Of a stretch of DNA of 64,000 bases, positions 15,438 through 24,164 are shown in pieces. The notes beneath the pieces are model-generated. The model had not been told where the DNA came from. It did not search any database and saw only the letters and a program-made list of their open reading frames with translations. The DNA comes from Flavivirga jejuensis (GTDB taxonomy: Bacteria > Bacteroidota > Bacteroidia > Flavobacteriales > Flavobacteriaceae). The position numbers were made by a program, and so were the translations under genes. The DNA lies in contig NZ_JAUOEL010000001.1 in NCBI RefSeq assembly GCF_030540765.1, positions 1,178,001 through 1,242,000 of the forward strand. Reading direction: 5' to 3'. Every line of letters begins with the position of its first letter. Position 1 is the stretch's first letter.

Positions 15438-15683
15438 TTATAGTTTTAATATGTGTTTTTTCGTTACACGATAAGCAATGTATAAGATTAGTGTAATGTT
15501 CAAAATTATCCAAAGATAATAAGAGAAATATGCGATCTTTTCAACAGTGTTCATACTTTCTAAACTAAAATACTCTCCTTTAGAGCCATCATAAAAATCT
15601 TCATAATTTAAAAGGGTAAATCCAATAATGATCCATAGAAAATAATCAATTATAATAAATAATATTTGTTTAAGGAGCTTCAT
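15438..15683 (-). CDS. Small two-helix membrane protein
   Basis: 81 residues: membrane helices at about 6-24 and 50-70 with an acidic loop between (NYEDFYDGSKGEYFSLESMNT cut short here) and a basic end (YRVTKKHILKL). It lies between the large first membrane gene (21-bp gap) and the regulator gene. Such small partners commonly accompany this regulator type in flavobacteria; the function is unknown. Confidence 0.6.
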   Translation of the reverse strand: MKLLKQILFIIIDYFLWIIIGFTLLNYEDFYDGSKGEYFSLESMNTVEKIAYFSYYLWIILNITLILYIAYRVTKKHILKL

Positions 15684-15704
15684 TTACTATAAACTAACTA
15701 GTCA

Positions 15705-16313
15705 TTATTTAGTATCATACTTAAAATGCATCCATGTACCATAAATTATGTGCATCACTCCAAAGCCTAAAACCCAAAGCCAAAAGCCATAACCAGGAAA
15801 TAAAGCAGCAATTAAGCCTAAAATAATTTCAATATAACCTAAATAACGAATATCACCAATGCTATATTTTGATGCATTAATTAAAGCCAGCCCATAAAAA
15901 ATAAGCATTAATCCTCCTGTTTGTCCATATTTTCCATTACTTAAAATAATTAATATATATAAGCCTCCAGCAAGTAAAGGAATTAAAAAGTTTATAACTA
16001 ATCTTTTTGAAGTAGCATCCCACATTTTAGCATTGTTTTTTTTAGCTTTTCTAGTGGTTAGCACTATTCCAGTAATTATACTAAAAAAAGCAATAAGACA
16101 TAAATCTAAAAGCACTAGTCTATATATTTTACCATCAAGTATTAATGTACCACTACTATATTCTGAAACTAACCAATAGGCAATTGCAGCTCCAATTAGC
16201 GCATAAATACCTGCTAATATTCCTGATAAACCGCTAAGTGATATAAACCGAGAAGATTTATTCATTAAATCTTTAATCTCGCTTATGTCTTTTAAATAAT
16301 CTTTTGAATCCAT
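15705..16313 (-). CDS. Six-helix membrane protein, first gene of the regulated operon
   Basis: 202 residues from the ATG at 16313 (MDSKDYLKDISEIKDLMNKS); a longer frame upstream would read through the operator. A soluble amphipathic start (SEIKDLMNKSSRFISLSGLSG) leads into about six membrane helices; a short basic segment (TTRKAKKNNAKMW) lies in the middle. Proteins with this 'Lys/Ser-rich helix plus six helices' shape occur beside winged-helix regulators in flavobacteria. No biochemical function is known. The operator palindrome ends 9 bp before the start. Confidence 0.7.
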   Translation of the reverse strand: MDSKDYLKDISEIKDLMNKSSRFISLSGLSGILAGIYALIGAAIAYWLVSEYSSGTLILDGKIYRLVLLDLCLIAFFSIITGIVLTTRKAKKNNAKMWDATSKRLVINFLIPLLAGGLYILIILSNGKYGQTGGLMLIFYGLALINASKYSIGDIRYLGYIEIILGLIAALFPGYGFWLWVLGFGVMHIIYGTWMHFKYDTK

Positions 16314-16321
16314 ATAAAAGT

Positions 16322-16338
16322 ACTTTGAAATACAAAGT
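16322..16338. promoter_or_regulatory. Operator palindrome, copy 2
   Basis: ACTTTGAAATACAAAGT is the exact reverse complement of the site at 15081-15097, so all 17 bp, including the non-palindromic centre, are conserved. On the minus strand it again yields TTACTTTG at about -7, with a very short leader before the ATG at 16313. Confidence 0.75.
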
Positions 16339-16421
16339 AAATAAATTATTTTCAATCAAGCATCATAAATTTTTGTTAAGTTTGAATATTGTAATCGAAT
16401 TCATTTAAATCTGTTTGAATA

Positions 16422-16799
16422 TTGAAACCTGTAGACGAATATTTTTTCAATCAAAAAGAGCCTTATCAATCTATCATGCTTTATGTAAGAAGTGTTATTT
16501 TAAATACACTTCCTGGAGTAGAGGAGAAGTATAGTTACAAGATTCCTTTTTATAATATTGGTAAAAAACCGATGATCTATTTAAATATTTTAAAGGGTAA
16601 AGATTATGTTGATGTTGCTTTTGTACAAGGTGTTTTGTTAGAAAACCAGTTTCCTGTTTTAAGGAACGATAATAAACGTAAACAAGTTCGATCCATTCAA
16701 CTAAAAACCATTGAAGATTTAGATCATGAAAACTTCATTGAGTTATTACATGAAGCCTCAAGCTTATTAAGTAAAAGTAAAAAGGCTTGGTTTATTTAG
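16422..16799 (+). CDS. DUF1801 domain protein
   Basis: 125 residues from a TTG start (an in-frame TGA lies two codons upstream, so no longer start exists). The pattern 'PYQSIMLYVRSVILNTLPGVEEKYSYKIPFYNIGKKPMIYLN', 'DYVDVAFVQG' and 'KQVRSIQLKTIEDLD' fits DUF1801 (YdhG-like), small soluble proteins with an iron-chaperone-like (frataxin-like) fold. The true role is not established. It is divergent from the membrane-protein operon; the gap holds operator copy 2. Confidence 0.8.
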   Translation: MKPVDEYFFNQKEPYQSIMLYVRSVILNTLPGVEEKYSYKIPFYNIGKKPMIYLNILKGKDYVDVAFVQGVLLENQFPVLRNDNKRKQVRSIQLKTIEDLDHENFIELLHEASSLLSKSKKAWFI

Positions 16800-16904
16800 T
16801 AATAAATTAATAGTGAAAAAGTTACAGTAGTGGCGAATTCAATATTATAGCTGAACTATCCTGCTCCCTGGCGGAACCTTTATAATACTACTAAAGCTGT
16901 GTAT

Positions 16905-17777
16905 TTAAATTCTAAAAATACCACCTAAAGAAATAACACGTTGTAAATAAAAGAAATGCTGTGAAGCACTTTCTGCGGAATTACTAGTCGTTCTTATATC
17001 TGGCATATTAATATAACCACCTCTTAAATCTAATTCTATGAAAAAGTGCTTAAAAAATGTAAAGTTTAAACCAGCATTAAACGATACACCATAACCGGCT
17101 ATATGAAACTCGTCATACCTTTCTTTTTGAAGCAGTGTTGTATTCGTTTTTGGATACAAAACACCAGCACCAACACCTTCGGTAATGTTAAGTTGAAACT
17201 TGTCGGTATTTTGAATATTAAATATTGAAGAAATGTCGTCAAATCTCGAAAATTCTGCATAAACATAATTTAAACCATTTGTATGTTCAAAGCGCAAGAA
17301 GTCCTCCGATACAAAAAAGTTTTCATTATTATAATCCCCATTGAATAAACTTCCTGTTTCAGAATCTGGTAAATTAATATAGCCGTTAAGAGTTCTGGTT
17401 CTATTGTTTTTCATTACATACTTCATATGATCTACAGCAACCGAAATAATGTATTTATCCGAGATAAAATAACCAACTTTTATATTGGTTTGAGGAATTG
17501 TAATTCTCGTTGGGTTAATATAATCTATATGCCAACCTTTGGGTTTATCTCCAGCTGAAACATCTTTTATGGTGAAATCATAATCGATTCCTTTAAATCT
17601 TATATCAGATTTTGAATAAGACTCCCTATTGCCTCCCCAACTAACAAAAAATTTACCTTTGTTAGATGCTGTATATTTTAGAGTATTATCTGTATTGTTT
17701 TTTTGAGCGAAACTGTTCAGTGATAAAGAAGTACTTATAATAAAAATTATTATAAGCTTAATTGACTTAATGTTCAT
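16905..17777 (-). CDS. Outer-membrane beta-barrel protein
   Basis: 290 residues. A signal peptide (MNIKSIKLIIIFIISTSLSL..SFAQ, cut near residue 25) leads to alternating amphipathic strands (VSWGGNRESYSK, IKVGYFISDKYIISVAVDHM, LRFEHTNGLNYVYAEFSRF) and ends in an aromatic/hydrophobic final strand (VISLGGIFRI) as expected for barrel insertion by BAM. The size suggests 8 to 12 strands. No substrate specificity can be read. Single gene, with a gap of 103 bp to kdsA upstream on the same strand. Confidence 0.8.
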   Translation of the reverse strand: MNIKSIKLIIIFIISTSLSLNSFAQKNNTDNTLKYTASNKGKFFVSWGGNRESYSKSDIRFKGIDYDFTIKDVSAGDKPKGWHIDYINPTRITIPQTNIKVGYFISDKYIISVAVDHMKYVMKNNRTRTLNGYINLPDSETGSLFNGDYNNENFFVSEDFLRFEHTNGLNYVYAEFSRFDDISSIFNIQNTDKFQLNITEGVGAGVLYPKTNTTLLQKERYDEFHIAGYGVSFNAGLNFTFFKHFFIELDLRGGYINMPDIRTTSNSAESASQHFFYLQRVISLGGIFRI

Positions 17778-17880
17778 TAATGCTTTTTGATTGATTTATA
17801 GGGAACCTTTTGACGAAATAAAAGTGTATTCCTTAAAAAGGTTTTTGATTTTTTTGATTGATTGTATGATTGTAAAAAAA

Positions 17881-18699
17881 CTAGAGGGGTTGAACAGTTT
17901 TTCTAATGGCAACTAAATTGGTAAGTAGTTTTTCTAAATTATCTAAGTGTAACATATTAGCACCATCACTTTTTGCATTTGCAGGATCGAAATGAGTTTC
18001 AATAAATAAACCATCTACATTATTAACTATCCCAGCTCTGGCAATGGTTTCAATCATGTCTGGTCTGCCACCTGTTACACCAGCACTTTGGTTAGGTTGT
18101 TGTAAAGAATGCGTTACGTCTAAAACAGTTGGAGCATATTGACGCATAGTAGGAATACCACGAAAATCAACAATCATATCTTGATAGCCAAACATGGTGC
18201 CTCTATCTGTTATCCATGCTTTATCACTACCAGCATCCTTAACTTTTTGTACGGCATGTTTCATAGCTTCAGGACTCATAAATTGTCCTTTTTTCAAGTT
18301 GACCACTTTTCCCGTTTTTGCAGCAGCAACCACCAAATCTGTTTGACGGACTAAGAAAGCAGGAATTTGTAATACATCAACATATTGTGCGGCTAATGTA
18401 GCGTCAGAGATTTCATGAATATCTGTAACTGTTGGAACATCAAAAGTGTCTGAGACTTTCTTTAGAATTTTTAAAGCTTTCTCATCACCAATTCCTGTAA
18501 AACTATCAATTCTACTACGATTTGCTTTTTTAAAACTGCCTTTAAAAATATAAGGGATTTCTAGTTTGTTAGTAATTGTAATTACCTTTTCGGCAATACG
18601 AAGCGCCATGTCTTCACCTTCAATAGCACATGGGCCACAAAGCAGGAAAAAATTATTCGAAGTTGTATGTTTTATCTTTGGAATATCTTGAAGCGTCAT
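17881..18699 (-). CDS. kdsA: 3-deoxy-D-manno-octulosonate 8-phosphate synthase
   Basis: 272 residues, the normal length. Condenses phosphoenolpyruvate with arabinose 5-phosphate to make KDO 8-phosphate, the committed step to the KDO sugar of lipopolysaccharide; cytosolic TIM barrel. Diagnostic blocks: 'LLCGPCAIEGED' near residue 19, 'FKGSFKKANRSRIDSFTG', 'WITDRGTMFGYQDMIVDFRG' and 'NQSAGVTGGRPDMI'. Cys24 in 'GPC' aligns by pattern with Cys11 of the Aquifex enzyme, pointing to the metal-dependent class rather than the metal-free E. coli type. It is divergent from typA. Confidence 0.95.
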   Translation of the reverse strand: MTLQDIPKIKHTTSNNFFLLCGPCAIEGEDMALRIAEKVITITNKLEIPYIFKGSFKKANRSRIDSFTGIGDEKALKILKKVSDTFDVPTVTDIHEISDATLAAQYVDVLQIPAFLVRQTDLVVAAAKTGKVVNLKKGQFMSPEAMKHAVQKVKDAGSDKAWITDRGTMFGYQDMIVDFRGIPTMRQYAPTVLDVTHSLQQPNQSAGVTGGRPDMIETIARAGIVNNVDGLFIETHFDPANAKSDGANMLHLDNLEKLLTNLVAIRKTVQPL

Positions 18700-18944
18700 A
18701 AGTTTTTTGTTTCAAAAAATTATGGGGCAAAGATACTATTAATGCTGAATTAAAAAACGGATCTTTTAAATTGAAGTAAAAACATTTTTAAGAGTTTCTC
18801 TTAGAATATAGAAGAAAGTATATATACTATTTTTAATTTATTAAAAACGAGAAATCTATAACAGATAGTGCGATCTTTTTTTGTTTTATAAAATAGTGAG
18901 TTCTTAAAAAAATATTAATATATAATTTATCCGTTATTTATAGT

Positions 18945-18952
18945 TACCTTTG
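18945..18952 (+). promoter_or_regulatory. Bacteroidota-type -7 box of typA
   Basis: TACCTTTG matches TAnnTTTG and lies 24 bp before the typA start codon. No convincing TTTG -33 box was seen at the usual distance. The remaining 18700-18944 stretch between kdsA and typA is AT-rich and holds no gene. Confidence 0.6.
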
Positions 18953-18975
18953 CACGCTTAAAATAAGGCACTATT

Positions 18976-20775
18976 ATGGCTAATATTAAAAACATTGCAA
19001 TTATTGCACACGTAGATCACGGTAAAACTACTTTGGTTGATAAGATCATGTATCACTGTCAGTTATTTCGTGAAAACGAAAATACAGGTGATTTAATTCT
19101 TGATAATAATGATTTGGAACGTGAAAGAGGTATTACAATTACTTCTAAAAATGTTTCTGTTATTTATAAAGACACTAAAATTAATATTATAGATACACCT
19201 GGTCACGCCGATTTTGGAGGTGAAGTAGAGCGTGTTTTAAATATGGCTGATGGTGTTGTATTACTAGTTGATGCTTTTGAAGGCCCTATGCCACAAACGC
19301 GTTTTGTATTACAAAAAGCAATTGATTTAGGCTTAAAACCTTGTGTGGTTGTAAATAAAGTTGATAAAGAAAACTGTACGCCCGATGAAGTACATGAAAA
19401 AGTATTCGATTTAATGTTCGAATTAGGTGCAGAAGAATGGCAATTAGATTTTCCTACTGTTTATGGTTCGGCAAAGAATAATTGGATGAGTGACGATTGG
19501 AAAAATGAAACTGATAATATAGAGCCATTATTAGATATGGTTATTGAGCATGTTCCAACGCCTGTTTTTGAAGAAGGAACAACACAAATGTTAATTACAT
19601 CTTTAGATTTCTCTTCTTTTACTGGTCGTATTGCGATTGGTAGAGTTCAAAGAGGAAACATTGTAGAAGGGCAGCAAATTGCTTTAGTAAAAAGAGATGG
19701 CACTGTTACAAAAAGTAGAGTTAAAGAAGTCTTTATTTTTGAAGGTTTAGGACGTAAGAAAGTAGAAAGCGTGCAAACTGGAGATATATGTGCACTGGTT
19801 GGTGTTGAAGGTTTTGAGATTGGAGATACCGTTTCTGATTTAGAAAAACCTGAAGGGTTAAAATCTATTGCAATAGACGAACCTACAATGAGTATGTTAT
19901 TTACAATTAACGATTCGCCTTTCTTTGGGAAAGATGGAAAGTATGTAACATCTAGACATATTAAAGATCGTTTAGAAAAAGAATTAGAAAAAAACTTAGC
20001 ACTTCGCTTAGGAGAAACAGGCAGTGCAGATAAATTTATGGTTTTTGGGCGTGGTGTATTACACTTATCGGTTTTAATAGAAACCATGCGTCGTGAAGGA
20101 TACGAACTTCAAATTGGACAACCACAGGTAATCATTAAAGAAATTGATGGTGTGAAATGTGAACCTATTGAAGAATTAACTATTGACCTTCCAGAGACTG
20201 TATCTGGTAGAGCTGTAGAATTTGTAACATTACGTAAGGGTGAAATGCTAAGTATGGAAGCTAAAGGCGACCGTATGGTTTGTGAGTTTCTAATTCCTTC
20301 TCGTGGTATTATTGGTTTACGTAACCAATTATTAACAGCAACAGCTGGAGAAGCAATTATGGCACACCGTTTTAAAGAATACCAACCTTTAAAAGGTGAT
20401 ATTCCAGGACGTATTTCGGGATCTTTAGTATCTATGGAAAACGGAACAGCAATCCCTTATTCTATTGATAAATTGCAAGACCGAGGAAAGTTTTTTGTAG
20501 AACCAGGAGAAAGCATTTATGAAGGTCAGGTTATTGGTGAAAACTCACGTCAAGACGATATGAATATAAACATTACAAAAGCTAAAAAGCAAAGTAATGT
20601 ACGTTCTTCTGGAGCAGATGATAAAGCGAAAATTGTACCTGCAATTAAATTTTCTTTAGAAGAAGCTTTAGAATATATTCAAAAAGATGAGTATGTTGAG
20701 GTTACACCTAATTTCTTAAGATTACGTAAAATCTTTTTATCGGAAGTAGATAGAAAACGTAACAAATCAATATAA
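18976..20775 (+). CDS. typA: Ribosome-associated GTPase TypA/BipA
   Basis: 599 residues, full length. G1 'AHVDHGKTT' (11-19), switch I 'RERGITI', G3 'DTPGHADFGGEVE', G4 'NKVDKE'; followed by the domain II beta barrel, two EF-G-like domains ('RFIL'-type PSRGIIGLRNQLLT region) and the TypA-specific C-terminal domain ('EALEYIQKDEYVEVTP..LRLRK'). TypA binds the 70S ribosome with GTP, helps 50S assembly and matters under stress or cold. ATG start 24 bp after a good -7 box. Followed 1 bp later by a small membrane gene. Confidence 0.97.
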   Translation: MANIKNIAIIAHVDHGKTTLVDKIMYHCQLFRENENTGDLILDNNDLERERGITITSKNVSVIYKDTKINIIDTPGHADFGGEVERVLNMADGVVLLVDAFEGPMPQTRFVLQKAIDLGLKPCVVVNKVDKENCTPDEVHEKVFDLMFELGAEEWQLDFPTVYGSAKNNWMSDDWKNETDNIEPLLDMVIEHVPTPVFEEGTTQMLITSLDFSSFTGRIAIGRVQRGNIVEGQQIALVKRDGTVTKSRVKEVFIFEGLGRKKVESVQTGDICALVGVEGFEIGDTVSDLEKPEGLKSIAIDEPTMSMLFTINDSPFFGKDGKYVTSRHIKDRLEKELEKNLALRLGETGSADKFMVFGRGVLHLSVLIETMRREGYELQIGQPQVIIKEIDGVKCEPIEELTIDLPETVSGRAVEFVTLRKGEMLSMEAKGDRMVCEFLIPSRGIIGLRNQLLTATAGEAIMAHRFKEYQPLKGDIPGRISGSLVSMENGTAIPYSIDKLQDRGKFFVEPGESIYEGQVIGENSRQDDMNINITKAKKQSNVRSSGADDKAKIVPAIKFSLEEALEYIQKDEYVEVTPNFLRLRKIFLSEVDRKRNKSI

Positions 20776-20776
20776 A

Positions 20777-21010
20777 ATGGAATTCTTAGGAATTTCGAGT
20801 GTCGAATGGGTTGGATATGCTGCTATGGCAACTGTTCTAATATCATTCTTAATGAAATCGGTTAATAAATTACGAATAGTAAACTCCCTTGGATGTTTAC
20901 TATTTGTGTTTTATGGCATTTTGTTAGATCCGCTCTCAAAGCCTATTATAATAACAAACACAGCGATACTTTGCATAAATTTATATTATTTATGGCAAAG
21001 TAAATCATAA
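20777..21010 (+). CDS. YgjV-family small membrane protein
   Basis: 77 residues, three membrane helices. 'EWVGYAAMATVLISFLMKSVNKLRIVNSLGCLLFVFYGILL' and 'PIIITNTAILCINLYYL' match the YgjV-type pattern, in which small membrane proteins resemble half of a SWEET/PQ-loop transporter; PQ-loop-like asymmetry is visible. The function is not known. It starts 1 bp after the typA stop and is presumably read from the typA promoter. Confidence 0.7.
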   Translation: MEFLGISSVEWVGYAAMATVLISFLMKSVNKLRIVNSLGCLLFVFYGILLDPLSKPIIITNTAILCINLYYLWQSKS

Positions 21011-21198
21011 GCTATTTATATTTTGATAATGATTAGATAATGAATAATTTCTTATGATTATAGCTAGGTAAGAGAGAAAAGTTAAATGATTTTGTATATT
21101 TGATTACTTTACAAAAGCATAAAAGAATAATATGTTTTTTTAGTGTTTACAGATATGTATTCAATTTAAAGTACTTTTTATAAAAAACTTACACTTAA

Positions 21199-22515
21199 TT
21201 GAAAAAATTAATTGATTATATAAATAGTAAAGTTTTAGTTAGAGTTACTTCGTTACAAACGGCTTCAGTATTAACCAGAATAATAGCAGGAATATTAACA
21301 TCAAAGGCTATAGCCGTTTTTATAGGACCTGTAGGATTAGCGTTAATTGGAAATTTGCAAAATTTTGTTAGTTCTTTTCAAAGAATTGCTATACTTGGTT
21401 TTTATAAAGGAGCTGTAAAATATATTTCAGAATTTAAAGACGATGTTATAGGGCTTAGTAAAACGATATCAACTATATTTTATGTCGCTTTTATATCAAC
21501 CATTTTAGTATCCTTTTTATGTTATTTTAATGCAGAATTAATAAATGACCTCATTTTTCCTGTTTATAATAACTACGCCTATGTTATTCAAATATTCGCT
21601 ATAGTACTCCCTTTTTATGCTTTAAACATGCTTTCATTTTCTATAATGAATGGCTTTTCTAAGTATAAAATATTAATTATTATTAATATAATAGGACAGA
21701 TATTAAGTGTTTCTATTGCTTTACTTTTAATTTATCAAAATAAGATTGATGGTGCTCTAATATCTGTAGTCATCGCAGAAGCGTTAATATTTTTAATCAC
21801 TTTAGTAGGTATTATTAACAGACGTAATTTGGTATCGCTAATAAGAGTTGATAGGGTAAGCTATAGTTTTTTAAAAAAAATGAGCCCTTACTCATTAATG
21901 GCTCTTTTCTCTGTTGTTTTTATGCCGTTAGTTGCTATAGCAATTAGGTCGTATATTATAGATAATATTGGTTATAAAGATGCTGGTTTTTGGGAAGCTA
22001 TGACAAGAATATCTAAGTATTATTTAATGCTGGTTACTTCGTTAATAGCGTTATATATTTTACCTCGATTTTCTGAGATTGATGATGCTAAAGAATTTAA
22101 AAAAGAGGTGTTTAGTTTTTATAAAACAGTGATTCCTATTTTGGCTATTGGTTTGTTTATTATATACTTATTTAAACCATTTATAATATATACGGTTTTT
22201 TCCAGCGAGTTTGAACCCGTTGAAGATTTGTTTTTATGGCAGTTGCTAGGCGATTTTATTAAAATTTTGTCTATTGTTATAGCATACCAGTTTTTAGCAA
22301 AAAAGATGTTTTGGCATTATATTTTAACGGAGGCCTTTTTAACAATAACATTATATACTACGAGTATTTATTTTATTGACTTATTTGAAGGTGTTAAAGG
22401 AGCTGTTGTTGGACATTTTGTGAGCTATGTTATGTATTATGGTATCATTTTACTCATATTCGGAAGTTCGCTTTTTGGCGTGGAGAATAGTGAGAAAAAT
22501 GATAAAATAGAATAA
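21199..22515 (+). CDS. O-antigen/lipid-linked sugar flippase (Wzx-type)
   Basis: 438 residues from a TTG start (LKKLIDYINSKVLVRVTSLQ); no in-frame ATG is better placed. Around 12 membrane helices of the MOP/MATE superfamily, with the family's start 'VTSLQTASVLTRIIAGILTSKAIAVFIGP' and 'LFLWQLLGDFIKILSIVIAYQFLAKKM'. It would flip undecaprenyl-linked sugar units across the inner membrane. It opens the polysaccharide locus and has a clear paralogue at 31736-33025. A 188-bp gap separates it from the YgjV-like gene. Confidence 0.85.
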   Translation: MKKLIDYINSKVLVRVTSLQTASVLTRIIAGILTSKAIAVFIGPVGLALIGNLQNFVSSFQRIAILGFYKGAVKYISEFKDDVIGLSKTISTIFYVAFISTILVSFLCYFNAELINDLIFPVYNNYAYVIQIFAIVLPFYALNMLSFSIMNGFSKYKILIIINIIGQILSVSIALLLIYQNKIDGALISVVIAEALIFLITLVGIINRRNLVSLIRVDRVSYSFLKKMSPYSLMALFSVVFMPLVAIAIRSYIIDNIGYKDAGFWEAMTRISKYYLMLVTSLIALYILPRFSEIDDAKEFKKEVFSFYKTVIPILAIGLFIIYLFKPFIIYTVFSSEFEPVEDLFLWQLLGDFIKILSIVIAYQFLAKKMFWHYILTEAFLTITLYTTSIYFIDLFEGVKGAVVGHFVSYVMYYGIILLIFGSSLFGVENSEKNDKIE

Positions 22516-22585
22516 TATAAAAAACAAATTCTAAAATAAAATATGTAATAGGATAAATTATTTATTTTTATAAAAAATGTAATTG

Positions 22586-22789
22586 ATGTATTTTCTTTAT
22601 TTTGACCCAGGATTAGGAGCTATGATAGTACAAGCAATAGTTGCGGCTATAGCGGGCTTTTTATTATTTTCTAAAAATTTGATTTATAAAGCCAAAATGT
22701 TTTTTGGTTTAGTAAAAGAGGATGATTTGTTTGATGATATTAACATCAAAGATACAGATATAGAAAATAAAGACGATGGAGACGAATAA
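22586..22789 (+). CDS. Mini membrane protein with a DPGxG start
   Basis: 67 residues from the ATG at 22586. The start 'MYFLYFDPGLGAMIVQAIVAA' matches a small conserved bacterial membrane protein type that opens with DPGTGS/DPGLG before a single helix, then a basic segment and an acidic tail (VKEDDLFDDINIKD). I know it from sugar and envelope gene clusters, always next to a methyltransferase or sulfatase-like gene as here. It overlaps the methyltransferase by 14 bp. Function unknown; perhaps an anchoring or assembly subunit. Confidence 0.65.
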   Translation: MYFLYFDPGLGAMIVQAIVAAIAGFLLFSKNLIYKAKMFFGLVKEDDLFDDINIKDTDIENKDDGDE

Positions 22790-24164
22790 ACAATCTCACG
22801 ACTCTTCTTTTAGAGACCCATCAGGGTATGTTTTTTTAGATAAAACTCTAGTCAAACGTTGTATTAATCCTATTTATTTTAAACAATATTTTGCCTTGAA
22901 AAATCAAGGCTTTTTTGATAAATTATTTAAAACAGGATTACTTATTAAACACGAAGAATTATCGGCAAACGAATCTTGTGTCGTTATTCAACCAGAGCAG
23001 ATTCCATTTATAACATATCCATATGAATGGAGTTTTAACCAATATAAAGCGGCTGCTTTGTTAACACTCAAACTTCAAAAGTATTGTTTGGAAAATAATT
23101 TCTCGCTTAAAGATGCTTCTGCATTTAATGTTACTTTTTATAAAGGGCATGCCGTTTTTATTGATACGTTGTCTTTTGATTTTTATGAAGAGAATACCCC
23201 TTGGAGAGGATATAAGCAATTTATAACTCATTTTTTTGGACCTTTGATTTTGGCGCATTACCATGGAACACAAATGCTTAAATTAATGAGTAATTTTATA
23301 GATGGTATTCCTATCAAAATGGTATCTTCAATGTTGCCTTTTAAAACAAAAATAAATCCCTTTTTATATTCAAATATTCATTTGTTAGCAAAATTTGAAG
23401 ATAAGCATAATGAAGATTATAAGGGAGAAACGAAAACGTCTTCACTTTCATTAAAAGGGCAGCTAAATATTATTGAAAGCTTATACAATAATATTAAAAA
23501 ACTGACTTTAAAAGAGGAATCAGAATGGGGGAGTTATTATAATAAAACAAATTATTCTGATGATGCTTTTAAGTTTAAATCTAATCTAATAAATAGTTGG
23601 GTGTTAAAGTTAAAAATCAAAACTCTTATTGATATAGGAGGAAACGATGGAACTTTTGTTAGATTTATAGATTCTAAAATAGAGCAAGCCTTAGTTTGTG
23701 ATATTGATAATAATGCTGTTGATTTCAATTATACAAAAATTAAAACGAATAAGGAGACTCATATTTTACCTTTTGTTTTAGATGTTTTAAGCCCTTCACC
23801 TTCGGTAGGTTTTAATAATAAAGAACGTTTTTCTTTTTTAAAGCGTATAAAAGAATTTACACCAGATGTAACACTGGCTTTGGCAGTGATTCATCATATG
23901 TCATTATCTGGAAATATTACTTTTGATATGTCTGCTAAATTTTTTGCTTCATTTTCAAAATATCTTATTATTGAGTTTCCTAAAAGAAGCGACTCGTGGG
24001 TTGAACGGTTATTAAAAACTAAAGGAGAATTTAAAGAGCATTTTAGTTTTTATAATTTGGAGAGTTTTGAAAATACTTATATCAGGTATTTTGATATAAT
24101 TGAAAAACAATCTATAGATAATTCTGAAAGAATAATGTTTTTGTTTAAAGTTAAAGATGTTTAA
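22776..24164 (+). CDS. Class I SAM-dependent methyltransferase, NoeA-like
   Basis: 462 residues. The first ~240 residues form a separate domain beginning 'DPSGYVFLDKTLVKRCINPIY', with 'AFNVTFYKGHAVFIDTLSFD' and 'GPLILAHYHG', as in the large methyltransferases of nodulation-protein NoeA type. The SAM domain starts near 285 with 'TLIDIGGNDGTFVRFID' (motif I), then 'ALVCDIDNNAVDFNY' and 'DVTLALAVIHHMSLSGN'. Overlaps the genes on both sides (14 and 8 bp), so the three products are translationally coupled. The target is likely a surface sugar or lipid carrier; that is inference. Confidence 0.8.
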   Translation: METNKQSHDSSFRDPSGYVFLDKTLVKRCINPIYFKQYFALKNQGFFDKLFKTGLLIKHEELSANESCVVIQPEQIPFITYPYEWSFNQYKAAALLTLKLQKYCLENNFSLKDASAFNVTFYKGHAVFIDTLSFDFYEENTPWRGYKQFITHFFGPLILAHYHGTQMLKLMSNFIDGIPIKMVSSMLPFKTKINPFLYSNIHLLAKFEDKHNEDYKGETKTSSLSLKGQLNIIESLYNNIKKLTLKEESEWGSYYNKTNYSDDAFKFKSNLINSWVLKLKIKTLIDIGGNDGTFVRFIDSKIEQALVCDIDNNAVDFNYTKIKTNKETHILPFVLDVLSPSPSVGFNNKERFSFLKRIKEFTPDVTLALAVIHHMSLSGNITFDMSAKFFASFSKYLIIEFPKRSDSWVERLLKTKGEFKEHFSFYNLESFENTYIRYFDIIEKQSIDNSERIMFLFKVKDV

